Shown here piece by piece: positions 54,754 to 64,000 of a stretch of DNA of 64,000 nucleotides (position 1 is its first letter; every line of letters starts with the position of its first letter). Below the pieces are notes generated by a model, which worked only from the letters and a program-made list of their open reading frames with translations, searched no databases and was not told the DNA's origin. A program made the translations under genes and the position numbers. Source of the stretch: Achromobacter deleyi (lineage in GTDB: Bacteria; Pseudomonadota; Gammaproteobacteria; Burkholderiales; Burkholderiaceae_B); the NCBI RefSeq assembly GCF_016127315.1, contig NZ_CP065997.1, forward strand, positions 6,262,001-6,326,000. The letters run 5' to 3'.

Positions 54754-55589
54754 AGCAATTCGCCCGACGCTATATGCGCAACTACGGCGCGGTGGCCGGA
54801 CTGGCCATCGTGCTGGCCGTGGTCATCGTGGCGCTGGCCGCGCCGCTGCTGTACCAGGATTCGCCCTGGATGATGGTGGCCGATCCGCTGATCCCGCCCT
54901 TCACCGACGCCGCCTACCCGTTCGGCACCGACATGCTGGGCCGCGACATCACCGCCGGCCTGGTGTGGGGCGCGCGCGTCTCGCTGATGGTGGGCCTGCT
55001 GTCGACCGCGGTGGCGCTGGTGTTCGGCATCGTCGTCGGCGCCATCGCCGGCTACTGCGGCGGCCGCGTCGATGACCTGCTGATGCGCTTCACCGAGTTC
55101 TTCCAGACCATTCCGCAGCTGGCGATGGCGGTGGTGCTGGTGGCCATCCTGAGCCCCTCGATGTATTCGATCATGGGCGCGATCGCGGTGGTGTCGTGGC
55201 CGCCCGCGGCGCGCCTGGTGCGCTCCGAGTTCATGACGCTCAAGCAGCGCGAGTTCGTGCAGGCGGCCATCGTCATCGGCCAGACGCCGGCACGCATCGT
55301 CGGCACGCAGATCCTGCCGAACGCCATGTCGCCCATCATCGTCTCGGCCTCGTTCATGGTGGCCACCGCCATCCTGACCGAATCGTCGCTGTCCTTCCTG
55401 GGGCTGGGCGATCGCAACGAGATGAGCTGGGGCTTCATGATCGGCGCCGCGCGCACCATGATCCGCGAAGCCTGGTGGATGAGCGTGTGGCCGGGCGTGG
55501 CGATCCTGCTGACCGTGCTGGCCATCAACCTGATCGGCGAAGGCCTGAACGACGCCCTCAACCCGCAACTGCGCAAGCGCGGCGAATAG
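54750..55589 (+). CDS. ABC transporter permease, DppC-like
   Basis: 279 residues. DppC signature FGTDMLGRDITAGLVWGARVSL after the first segment, EAA loop KQREFVQAAIVIGQTPARIV, then ILPNAMSPIIVSAS, and five to six membrane segments. ATGA overlap with the upstream permease. Typical of nickel/peptide importers. Companion of the dual ATPase 9 bases downstream. Confidence 0.95.
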   Translation: MKQFARRYMRNYGAVAGLAIVLAVVIVALAAPLLYQDSPWMMVADPLIPPFTDAAYPFGTDMLGRDITAGLVWGARVSLMVGLLSTAVALVFGIVVGAIAGYCGGRVDDLLMRFTEFFQTIPQLAMAVVLVAILSPSMYSIMGAIAVVSWPPAARLVRSEFMTLKQREFVQAAIVIGQTPARIVGTQILPNAMSPIIVSASFMVATAILTESSLSFLGLGDRNEMSWGFMIGAARTMIREAWWMSVWPGVAILLTVLAINLIGEGLNDALNPQLRKRGE

Positions 55590-55598
55590 GAGACCGGC

Positions 55599-57233
<1,635 letters not shown>

Positions 57234-57260
57234 AGCGGCCATCACCACCAGGAGACTCGC

Positions 57261-57581
57261 ATGCAACGCCCCCCCGCCGTGCCCACCGTCCAGATCGACA
57301 ACGACCAGGTCACCGTCACCGAATGGCGCTTTCCGCCCGGCGGGGAAACCGGCTGGCACCGTCACGGCATGAACTACGTGGTGGTGCCGCAGACCACCGG
57401 CCCGCTGCTGCTGGACACCCCCAACGGCCAGGTCACCAGCCAGCTCACCACCGGCGTGTCCTACTACCGGCCGGTGGGCGTGGAGCACAACGTCATCAAC
57501 CCGGGCGACACCGAGTTCGTGTTCGTCGAGATCGAGATCAAGCAGCCAGGGCAGGCCCCGGACTCCGGCTGTTCGCACTGA
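57261..57581 (+). CDS. cupin domain protein
   Basis: 106 residues. Double-stranded beta-helix with metal-type motif GGETGWHRHGMNYVVVP and the second strand YYRPVGVEHNVIN. Likely a small metal-binding enzyme or sensor in the pathway. Ends CSH tail. Tightly packed between the ABC ATPase and the deacetylase genes, so cotranscribed. Exact role unknown. Confidence 0.88.
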   Translation: MQRPPAVPTVQIDNDQVTVTEWRFPPGGETGWHRHGMNYVVVPQTTGPLLLDTPNGQVTSQLTTGVSYYRPVGVEHNVINPGDTEFVFVEIEIKQPGQAPDSGCSH

Positions 57582-57597
57582 CGCGCAAAGGAACACC

Positions 57598-58656
57598 ATG
57601 AAGGCGTTTTTCTCGGAAGAACAACTGCTGCACACGCCCCAGCAGTTCATGCGGCTGGGACGCATCAGCGCCCCCACCGACCTGCCCTCGCGCGCCCACA
57701 GCCTGCAAGGCGCGCTGGCCGCCCGCGGCATCGCGGTCGAGGCGCCGCCCGACTACGGCCGTCAGCCGCTGGAAGCCATCCACAGCGCGGACTACCTGGA
57801 CTACCTGGAAACCGCGTTCACCCGCTGGCAGGCGCTCAAGGCCCCGGGCGTCGATCCCGGCCCCGAAGTGCTGCCGAACCTGTCGCCCTACTACAGCGGC
57901 CGCGTCGAAACGGCGGGGCGCGGCCCCTGCCCGTCGCCGTCGATCGTGGCGCAGACCGGCTACTACCTGAGCGACCTGTCCTGCCCCATCGGCCCGCATA
58001 CCTGGCGCTCGGCGCTGCGCTCGACCCATAGCGCGGTGGCCGCGGCCGAACACGTGGCCGCCACCGGCGGCTCGGCCTATGCGCTGTGCCGGCCATCGGG
58101 CCACCATGCCCACCGCGACCGCGCCGGCGGCTTCTGCTACCTGAACAGCAGCGCGGCCGCCGCCGCCCGGCTGTTGCAGACCTGGTCCAAGGTGGCGGTG
58201 CTGGACGTCGACGCGCACCATGGCGACGGCACCCAGAACATCTTCTACCAGCGCGCCGACGTCATGACGGTGTCGCTGCACGCCGACCCCACCGGCTACT
58301 ACCCGTTCTACACCGGCTATGCGCACGAACGCGGCCACGGCGCCGGCGAGGGCGGCAACCTGAATCTGCCGCTGCCGCACGGCGCCGGCAACGACCCGTT
58401 CCTGCGGGCGCTGGACTCGGCGCTGGCGGCGCTGGCCGGCTATGGCCCGCAGGCGCTGGTGCTGGCGCTGGGCTTCGACACCTACAAGGACGATCCCATC
58501 AGCGTGCTGAAGCTGGACATCGACGCCTACCGCGACATCGGCGCGCGCGTCGCCAGCCTGGGCCTGCCCACGGTGGTTGTGCAGGAAGGCGGCTACATGG
58601 TGCAGGCCATCGGCCCGGCGCTGGACGCGTTCCTGCAAGGCCTGGCCCGCGCCTGA
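57598..58656 (+). CDS. acetylpolyamine amidohydrolase / histone deacetylase family enzyme
   Basis: 352 residues, arginase-deacetylase fold. Zinc-site motifs CRPSGHHAHRDRAGGFCYLN, VLDVDAHHGDGTQNIFY and the His/Tyr loops after it, VSLHADPTGYYPFYTG and ALGFDTYKDDP. The Gly-His-His-Ala pattern and the length suit bacterial APAH (acetylpolyamine deacetylase) more than eukaryotic-type HDACs. Would free the amine from an acetylated amine. 16 bases after the cupin gene. Confidence 0.9.
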   Translation: MKAFFSEEQLLHTPQQFMRLGRISAPTDLPSRAHSLQGALAARGIAVEAPPDYGRQPLEAIHSADYLDYLETAFTRWQALKAPGVDPGPEVLPNLSPYYSGRVETAGRGPCPSPSIVAQTGYYLSDLSCPIGPHTWRSALRSTHSAVAAAEHVAATGGSAYALCRPSGHHAHRDRAGGFCYLNSSAAAAARLLQTWSKVAVLDVDAHHGDGTQNIFYQRADVMTVSLHADPTGYYPFYTGYAHERGHGAGEGGNLNLPLPHGAGNDPFLRALDSALAALAGYGPQALVLALGFDTYKDDPISVLKLDIDAYRDIGARVASLGLPTVVVQEGGYMVQAIGPALDAFLQGLARA

Positions 58657-58664
58657 GCCACGCC

Positions 58665-59561
58665 ATGGCCACCTCCTCCGCCACGGCGCCCGGCGCCATC
58701 CCGGCCGCCGGTTCGCGCCAGGCCGGCATCCTGCTGTTCTTCGCGGCGCTGGTGGCCTTCGCCACCTTCGACGCCGGTTCCAAGCAGATGCTGATGCGCT
58801 ACCCGGCGCCGTTCCTGAACATCATGCGCTATCTCGCCGTGGCGACGCTGGCGCTGGGGCTGCTGTGGCGCCACGGCTGGCCGGACCTGCGCGGCGCGCC
58901 GCAAAAACCCCTGCTGATCCTGCGCGGCCTGATGCTGGCAACGGTCGGCACCTGCTTCATGACGGCGCTGATCTGGATGCCGCTGTCCGAGGCCACGGCC
59001 ATCTACTTCACCTCGCCGCTCATCATGGTCGCGCTGTCGCCCTGGCTGCTGGGCGAACGGGTGCGGCCGGTGCAATGGGCGGCGGTGGCGGCCGGCTTTG
59101 CCGGCATGCTGCTGATCGTGCGGCCGGGCGCCGACCTGCCGGCGCTGGGCACGCTGCTGATGGCGGTCTCGGCGGTCAGCTACGCCATTTTCCAGGTGCT
59201 GACCCGCAAGCTGTCGGGCAAGGTGGCCGGCCCGGTGCAATACGCCTACACCGCCTTCATCTGCCTGATCGTCACGGCCCTGCCCGCGCCCTTCTTCCTG
59301 CCGGATCCCTGGCCGGACCTGACGGACATGGCCTTGATCGTGGGCCTGGGCGCCTGCAGCGGGCTGGCGCAGATCCTGTTGATCGCCGCCTTCCAGCGCG
59401 TCTCGGCGGCCACGCTGGCGCCGCTGAACTACTTCCAGCTGCTGCTGGCGGTGGCTTTCAGCACCTTCTGGTTCCAGCGTCCGCCCGACGGGCTGGCGCT
59501 GACCGGCATCGCCATGATCATGGCGTCCGGCGTGTTCCTGGCGCTGCGGCGCGCCGGCTGA
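58665..59561 (+). CDS. DMT/EamA family transporter
   Basis: 298 residues with about ten membrane segments in two EamA repeats (FAALVAFATFDAGSKQMLM start). No overlap with the deacetylase gene; ATG 58665 lies 8 bases after its stop. Last gene of the catabolic cluster. Could export or import a pathway intermediate; not assignable. Convergent with the LacI regulator that follows. Confidence 0.88.
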   Translation: MATSSATAPGAIPAAGSRQAGILLFFAALVAFATFDAGSKQMLMRYPAPFLNIMRYLAVATLALGLLWRHGWPDLRGAPQKPLLILRGLMLATVGTCFMTALIWMPLSEATAIYFTSPLIMVALSPWLLGERVRPVQWAAVAAGFAGMLLIVRPGADLPALGTLLMAVSAVSYAIFQVLTRKLSGKVAGPVQYAYTAFICLIVTALPAPFFLPDPWPDLTDMALIVGLGACSGLAQILLIAAFQRVSAATLAPLNYFQLLLAVAFSTFWFQRPPDGLALTGIAMIMASGVFLALRRAG

Positions 59562-59569
59562 CGCCGGGA

Positions 59570-60595
59570 TCAGGTGGTTTCGCGCCGCACCAGCGTGAAG
59601 CCCAGGTCGACGTGGCGTTGCGCGATAGGCTGGCCGGCCAGGTGGCGCATCAGCAATTGCGCCGCCTCCCGGCCGATCTCGTAGCGTGGCGTGGCGATGG
59701 TGGACAGTGGCGGCGTGGTCCAGGCGGTGCCCGCGAAGTCATGGAACCCCACCAATGCCACCTGGCCGGGAACGCTCACGCCCAGGCGGCCGCACTGGAA
59801 CACCGCCCCTTGCGCCAGGTCGTCATTGCAAAAGAAGACGGCGTCGCAGTCCGGATGCCGCGCCAGCAGCGTTTCCAGCAACGTCGCGCCCAACGCGATC
59901 GAGGACTTCTCGGGCGTCATGATTTCCAGCGCGGGATCGTACAGGCCGGCCTCGCGCAGCGACTGCCGGCATCCATCGCAGCGGCGCAGCGACCGCGGAT
60001 CGAGCTGCGCGCCGACGATGCCGATGCGCCGATGGCCGCGCTCCACCAGATGGCGGCCGGCGGCATAGCCGGACTCGAACTGCGAGAAACCGACGCTCAT
60101 GCCCTCGTTGCCCGTCAGCGTCTCGATCGTGTGCACCGTAGGCATGGCTTGCGCCCGCAGCAGTTCCCAGACGCCGGGATTGTGGTCGATGCCGGTCAGG
60201 ATCAGGCCATCGGGCAGATGCTGCAGGTACTTGCGCAGCAACGCCTCTTCGGCGTCGGGCGAATACCCGGTGACGCCGATCAGCAAGTGGTAGCCCTGCT
60301 CGTCCAGCACGTCCTTGATGCCGGTGATGATATCCACGAACACCACATTGCTCAGCGACGGGATCAGCACCACGATGGTCTGCGACCGCGCCGACGCCAG
60401 CGCGCTGGCGGCGTGGTTGGGCACGTAGCCCAGTTCGCGGCAGACCTCGGCGATGCGCAGGCGCACCGCCTCGGCCACCTTGTCGGGCGTGCGCAGGGCG
60501 CGCGACACCGTGATCGCGCTGACCCCGGCGCGGTCGGCGACCTCTTGCATGGTCACCCGTCCGGCGCGGGTGCTGCGGGGCTTGCGGATGGACAT
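59570..60595 (-). CDS. LacI family regulator, GntR-like
   Basis: 341 residues. LacI helix-turn-helix VTMQEVADRAGVSAITVSRALR and hinge (LGYVPNHAASALASARS), then a periplasmic-binding fold with VLIPSLSNVVFVDIITGI. The helix-turn-helix and hinge are of the gluconate-repressor (GntR) type. ATG 60595 chosen; the frame continues upstream with hydrophobic non-LacI sequence. Divergent from the TRAP operon with a perfect palindrome between, so it most likely represses TRAP-dehydratase genes. Confidence 0.93.
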   Translation of the reverse strand: MSIRKPRSTRAGRVTMQEVADRAGVSAITVSRALRTPDKVAEAVRLRIAEVCRELGYVPNHAASALASARSQTIVVLIPSLSNVVFVDIITGIKDVLDEQGYHLLIGVTGYSPDAEEALLRKYLQHLPDGLILTGIDHNPGVWELLRAQAMPTVHTIETLTGNEGMSVGFSQFESGYAAGRHLVERGHRRIGIVGAQLDPRSLRRCDGCRQSLREAGLYDPALEIMTPEKSSIALGATLLETLLARHPDCDAVFFCNDDLAQGAVFQCGRLGVSVPGQVALVGFHDFAGTAWTTPPLSTIATPRYEIGREAAQLLMRHLAGQPIAQRHVDLGFTLVRRETT

Positions 60596-60659
60596 CGAGC
60601 TGACTGGGCGGTTGGCGAGCACGTAGTCTGACCTAAAGATCAGGGCTTGCCAAACCAAA

Positions 60660-60677
60660 AATGTTAGCGCTAACATT
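60660..60677. promoter_or_regulatory. LacI-family operator, perfect 18-bp palindrome
   Basis: AATGTTAGCGCTAACATT, a perfect palindrome with central CG like LacI/GntR family sites. It lies ~50 bases upstream of dctQ and ~65 bases upstream of the regulator gene, so it can control both. Confidence 0.85.
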
Positions 60678-60728
60678 ACCCTCGCGATATCCATAAGAAT
60701 TCCGGAAAACGGAAAAGAGGAGACAAGC

Positions 60729-61271
60729 ATGCAAGGATCCCCAAAGGGGCGGCCTGGCGGCGGCGCGCTGGCGCGCGCGGCCGACTGGTGCGCCCGGTTG
60801 CAGACCTGGCTGATGGTGGCCTGTCTGGTGGTCATGGTGGTGCTGCTGTTCGGCAACGTCGCCATGCGCTACCTGTTCAACTCCGGCATCAACGCCTCCG
60901 ACGAGGTCTCGCGCCTTGCCTTCGTCTGGCTGATCTTCCTGGGCTCGGTGCTGGCGTTGCGCGATCACCAGCACATCGGCGTGACGATGCTGGTGGAACG
61001 CTTCGGCCCCGCCGCGCGCCGCGTCTCGCACATCTTCTGCCAGCTGCTGGTGTTGTGGGTGCTGTGGCTGATGGCCGACGGCAGCTGGACGCAGACCCTG
61101 ATCGGGCTCGACACGCGCCTGCCGGTGACGTCGATGCCGCTGGCGGTCTTCAACGCCGCCGCGCTCTATGCCGCCGTCGCCATGGGCCTGCTGACCCTGT
61201 TCGACCTGATCCGCGTGCTGGCGGGCGGCCCCCTGCCCGCCGAATCCAGTCCCGAAGACCCGCTGGTCTGA
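60729..61271 (+). CDS. TRAP transporter small permease (DctQ)
   Basis: 180 residues with four membrane segments. DctQ features: VMVVLLFGNVAMRYLFNSGI, NASDEVSRLAFVWLIFLG and LAVFNAAALYAAVAMGLL. ATG 60729 has AAGAGGAGACAAGC before it. Partner of the large permease 30 bases downstream. Imports carboxylate-type solutes using a sodium or proton gradient. Confidence 0.92.
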   Translation: MQGSPKGRPGGGALARAADWCARLQTWLMVACLVVMVVLLFGNVAMRYLFNSGINASDEVSRLAFVWLIFLGSVLALRDHQHIGVTMLVERFGPAARRVSHIFCQLLVLWVLWLMADGSWTQTLIGLDTRLPVTSMPLAVFNAAALYAAVAMGLLTLFDLIRVLAGGPLPAESSPEDPLV

Positions 61272-61301
61272 CCCGCCCGCCCCTCTGCTCGGACCCGCCC
61301 C

Positions 61302-62582
61302 ATGATCCTGACCGTCTTCCTGCTGGTGCTGCTGGGCTTCATCGCCCTGGGCATGCCGATCGCGTTCGCGCTGCTGTTGAGCGCGATCGCCATGATGTTC
61401 CAACTCGATTTCTTCGATACCCAGATCCTGGCGCAGAACATGCTGTCCGGCGCCAACAGCTTCACGCTGATGGCGGTGCCGCTGTTCATGCTGGCCGGCG
61501 AACTGATGAACGCGGGCGGCATTTCGCGCCGCATCGTCAACCTGGCCAGCATGTTCGTCGGCCACATCCAGGGCGGACTGGGCTACGTCGCCATCTTCGC
61601 CAGCGTGCTGCTGGCGGCGCTGTCCGGCTCGGCCGTGGCCGACGCGGCCGCGCTCGGCTCGCTGCTGATTCCGATGCTGCGCGAAAAAGGTTACGACGCC
61701 GGCCAGGCCTCGGGCCTGATCGCCGCCGGCGGCATCATCGCCCCGATCATCCCGCCGTCGATCTCGTTCATCATCTTCGGCGTCGCCACCAACGTCTCCA
61801 TCACCAAGCTGTTCTTCGCCGGCATCGCGCCCGGCCTGATGATGGGCCTGACGCTGGTGGCGGTATGGACCTGGGTGGCGCGCAAGCACGGCGCCATCAA
61901 GCCGATGCCGCGCCAGCCGTGGCGCGCCCGGCTGCGGGCGCTGCGCGAATCGGCCTGGGCGCTGATGCTGCCGGTCATCATCATCGGCGGCCTGCGCGGC
62001 GGCATCTTCACGCCGACCGAGGCGGCGGTGGTCGCCGCCGTCTACGCGCTCATCGTCAGCCTGTTCGTCTACCGCGAGATCGGCCTGCGCCACCTGCTGC
62101 CGCTGTTCATCAACGCCGCCCGCACCACCGCCGTGGTCATGTTCCTGGTGGCCGCCGCCATGGTGTCGTCCTACATGATCACGCTGGCCGATATGCCGCA
62201 GGACCTGATCGCGCTGCTGGAGCCGGTGCTGGACCAGCCCAAGCTGCTGATGTTCGCGCTGCTGGTGCTGCTGACGCTGGTCGGCACCGTCATGGACCTG
62301 ACGCCCACCATCCTGATCCTGGCGCCGGTGCTCATGCCGGTCGTCACCCAGGCCGGCATCGACCCCGTCTATTTCGGCGTCATGTTCGTCATGGTCGGCT
62401 GCGTCGGCCTGCTCACGCCCCCGGTCGGCACCGTACTCAACGTGGTCTGCGGCGTCGCCCGCATCAACATGGAAACCATCTGCAAGGGCGTCTGGCGCTA
62501 TGTCGTGGCCTACACGCTGCTGCTGGTACTGCTGGTGATCTTCCCGGAACTGATCACCGTCCCCGCGAGCTGGATGCACTGA
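61302..62582 (+). CDS. TRAP transporter large permease (DctM)
   Basis: 426 residues with about twelve membrane segments. DctM hallmarks: PLFMLAGELMNAGGISRRI, GSAVADAAALGSLLIPMLREKGYDAG and AGGIIAPIIPPSISFIIFG, then GCVGLLTPPVGTVLNVVCGV. The dctQ-dctM-dctP order is the classic operon. Inner-membrane transport subunit. Confidence 0.96.
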   Translation: MILTVFLLVLLGFIALGMPIAFALLLSAIAMMFQLDFFDTQILAQNMLSGANSFTLMAVPLFMLAGELMNAGGISRRIVNLASMFVGHIQGGLGYVAIFASVLLAALSGSAVADAAALGSLLIPMLREKGYDAGQASGLIAAGGIIAPIIPPSISFIIFGVATNVSITKLFFAGIAPGLMMGLTLVAVWTWVARKHGAIKPMPRQPWRARLRALRESAWALMLPVIIIGGLRGGIFTPTEAAVVAAVYALIVSLFVYREIGLRHLLPLFINAARTTAVVMFLVAAAMVSSYMITLADMPQDLIALLEPVLDQPKLLMFALLVLLTLVGTVMDLTPTILILAPVLMPVVTQAGIDPVYFGVMFVMVGCVGLLTPPVGTVLNVVCGVARINMETICKGVWRYVVAYTLLLVLLVIFPELITVPASWMH

Positions 62583-62640
62583 GGCCCGCCAACAGCGGCG
62601 TCGGCACGACGCCACACAGAAGAAGCCAAGGAGGAACACC

Positions 62641-63657
62641 ATGAACAAGCCTTTCAAGACCCGCCTCATCCTGCTGGCCGCGGCCCTGTCCTGCGCCTTC
62701 GCCGGCGTGGCCGCGGCCGCCGACGTCAAGCCGCGGCTGATCCGCTTCGGCTACGGCCTGAACGACGACAGCGTGCAGGGCCGCGCCGCGCGCCACCTGG
62801 CGCAGGAGCTGGAGAAGCTCAGCGGCGGCAAGCTCAAGATGAAGACCTTCGGCTCGGCCAACCTCGGCTCCGACGAGCAGATGCAGAGCGCGCTGGTCGG
62901 CGGCGTGCAGGAAATGATGGTCGGGTCCACCGCGCCGCTGGCCGGCATGGTCAAGGAATTCGGCGTCTTCGACCTGCCGTTCCTGTTCAACAGCGAGAAG
63001 GAAGCCGACGCCGTGCTCGACGGCCAACTGGGCCAGGACCTGCTCAAGAAGCTCGAAGCCCGGGGCCTGATCGGCCTGGTGTATTGGGAAAACGGCTTTC
63101 GCAACATGACCAACTCCAAGCGCCCCATCGTGCGCGCCGAGGACATGCAGGGCATCAAGCTGCGCGTGATGCAGAACCAGATCGCGCTGGGCGTGTTCAA
63201 CACCCTGGGCGCGAATGCCGTGCCGATGCCGTTCTCGGAACTGTTCACGGCGCTGGAAACCCGCACCGTCGACGGCCAGGAAAACCCCATCACCACGATC
63301 CAGAGCAGCAAGTTCTACGAAGTGCAGCCCTACCTGACGATCACCCGCCACGTCTACACGCCCTGGGTGGTGCTGGCCTCCAAGAAGTGGTGGGACAAGC
63401 TCTCGCCCGACGAGCAGCAGCTGGTGCGCCAGGCCGCCGAGGCCTCGCGCGACTTCGAACGCAAGGACAGCCGCGCCGACTCGCTCAAGGCGATGGGCAC
63501 GCTGGAGCAGGCCGGCATGAAGATCAACACCGTGTCGCCCGAAGAAGTCGCCCGCATGCGCGAAAAAGTGCAGCCCGTGGTCGACAAGTACACCCAGGAG
63601 CTGGGCCCGGAACTCATCCAGCAACTGAACGCCGAGATCGGCAAGGCACGCAATTAG
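62641..63657 (+). CDS. TRAP transporter substrate-binding protein (DctP)
   Basis: 338 residues. Signal ends GVAAAADVKPR. Conserved TRAP features: VPMPFSELFTALETRTVDGQEN and the ligand Arg in GIKLRVMQN. Binds carboxylates through that Arg; with the dehydratase gene next, a sugar acid is likely. ATG 62641 follows AAGGAGGAACACC. Confidence 0.95.
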   Translation: MNKPFKTRLILLAAALSCAFAGVAAAADVKPRLIRFGYGLNDDSVQGRAARHLAQELEKLSGGKLKMKTFGSANLGSDEQMQSALVGGVQEMMVGSTAPLAGMVKEFGVFDLPFLFNSEKEADAVLDGQLGQDLLKKLEARGLIGLVYWENGFRNMTNSKRPIVRAEDMQGIKLRVMQNQIALGVFNTLGANAVPMPFSELFTALETRTVDGQENPITTIQSSKFYEVQPYLTITRHVYTPWVVLASKKWWDKLSPDEQQLVRQAAEASRDFERKDSRADSLKAMGTLEQAGMKINTVSPEEVARMREKVQPVVDKYTQELGPELIQQLNAEIGKARN

Positions 63658-63714
63658 GCCCGGCCAAGGCCGGCGGCCGAAGCACCGAGAGCACAGGAAG
63701 CACGAGAGGCACCC

Positions 63715-64000
63715 ATGACCGACACTCCCCGCAAGCTGCGCAGCCAGAAATGGTTCGACGATCCCGCCCACGCCGACATGACGGCGATCTACGTCGAGCG
63801 CTATCTCAACTACGGCCTGACGCGGCAGGAGCTGCAATCGGGCCGCCCCATCATCGGCATCGCCCAGACCGGCAGCGACCTGGCGCCCTGCAACCGGCAC
63901 CACCTGGCGCTGGCCGAGCGCGTCAAGGCCGGCATCCGCGACGCCGGCGGCATCCCGATGGAATTCCCCGTGCATCCGCTGGCCGAGCAGGGTCGCCGCC
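63715..64000 (+). CDS. IlvD/Edd family dehydratase, 3' end outside window
   Basis: The first ~95 residues are visible: [20 protein letters not shown], then [28 protein letters not shown] with the iron-sulfur type Cys. The start fits sugar-acid dehydratases of the AraD/XylD (arabonate/xylonate) type more than dihydroxy-acid dehydratase. AGAGG precedes ATG 63715. In the TRAP operon, it would dehydrate the imported aldonic acid. Truncated by the window edge. Confidence 0.85.
   Translation, partial: MTDTPRKLRSQKWFDDPAHADMTAIYVERYLNYGLTRQELQSGRPIIGIAQTGSDLAPCNRHHLALAERVKAGIRDAGGIPMEFPVHPLAEQGRR

Overview
The window is 64 kb of very GC-rich DNA from a beta-proteobacterium, most likely family Alcaligenaceae (Achromobacter/Bordetella group). 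Three things point there: two solo Bug-type periplasmic binding proteins, the run rpmI-rplT-pheS-pheT-ihfA-merR-tRNA-Pro, and a linked comM / ubiK / glnK-amtB / PTS-gshB block. The genus is an inference. No phage, insertion sequence, CRISPR array or rRNA was seen.

Layout. (1) 37-4,295, minus: an NMT1-type ABC importer operon (binding protein, permease, ATPase) whose last gene encodes a multi-pass membrane protein with a c-type haem domain. (2) 4.5-22.7 kb: accessory genes. Two Bug + deacylase pairs each sit beside a divergent regulator (LysR at 6-8 kb, RpiR at 13.6-16.6 kb). Around them are an AGE-type epimerase, a DMT exporter with a divergent Lrp regulator, a SYLF lipoprotein, PhzF, NIPSNAP, VOC and GNAT proteins, many small hypotheticals, and an AT-richer patch with an Nmad2-like gene. 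(3) 22.8-40.7 kb: core genes. These are tRNA-Pro(GGG), merR-ihfA-pheT-pheS-rplT-rpmI, then comM (frameshifted), ubiK, glnK-amtB with an NtrC/sigma-54 promoter, gshB-EIIA-ptsH-ptsI, infC-thrS and rmlD. The usual thrS-infC-rpmI-rplT order is interrupted by the comM-to-gshB block. (4) 41-46 kb: an orphan NarL-type response regulator, hemN, a TipA-like MerR regulator and a GT39-type membrane glycosyltransferase.

(5) 46.5-59.6 kb, plus: a GntR/FadR-controlled catabolic cluster. It holds a ThDP enzyme, an M20 amidohydrolase, an aldehyde dehydrogenase, a complete dipeptide-type ABC importer, a cupin, an acetylpolyamine amidohydrolase-like enzyme and a DMT permease. The mix suggests import and hydrolysis of an acylated amine or ureido compound followed by aldehyde oxidation; the substrate is unknown. 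(6) 59.6-64 kb: a LacI-family regulator divergent from a TRAP transporter (Q, M, P) and the start of an IlvD/Edd-type dehydratase, which looks like a sugar-acid uptake and catabolism locus. A perfect 18-bp palindrome sits at the TRAP promoter.

The most notable points are the split translation operon with an 11-bp tandem repeat near its break, the non-ATG (ATC) start of infC, the apparent 1-base frameshift in comM, terminator-like hairpins in the ptsI, pheS and thrS 5' regions, the ABC-cytochrome operon, and the two Bug-deacylase modules. All family calls were made by reading the sequence; no database search was run.
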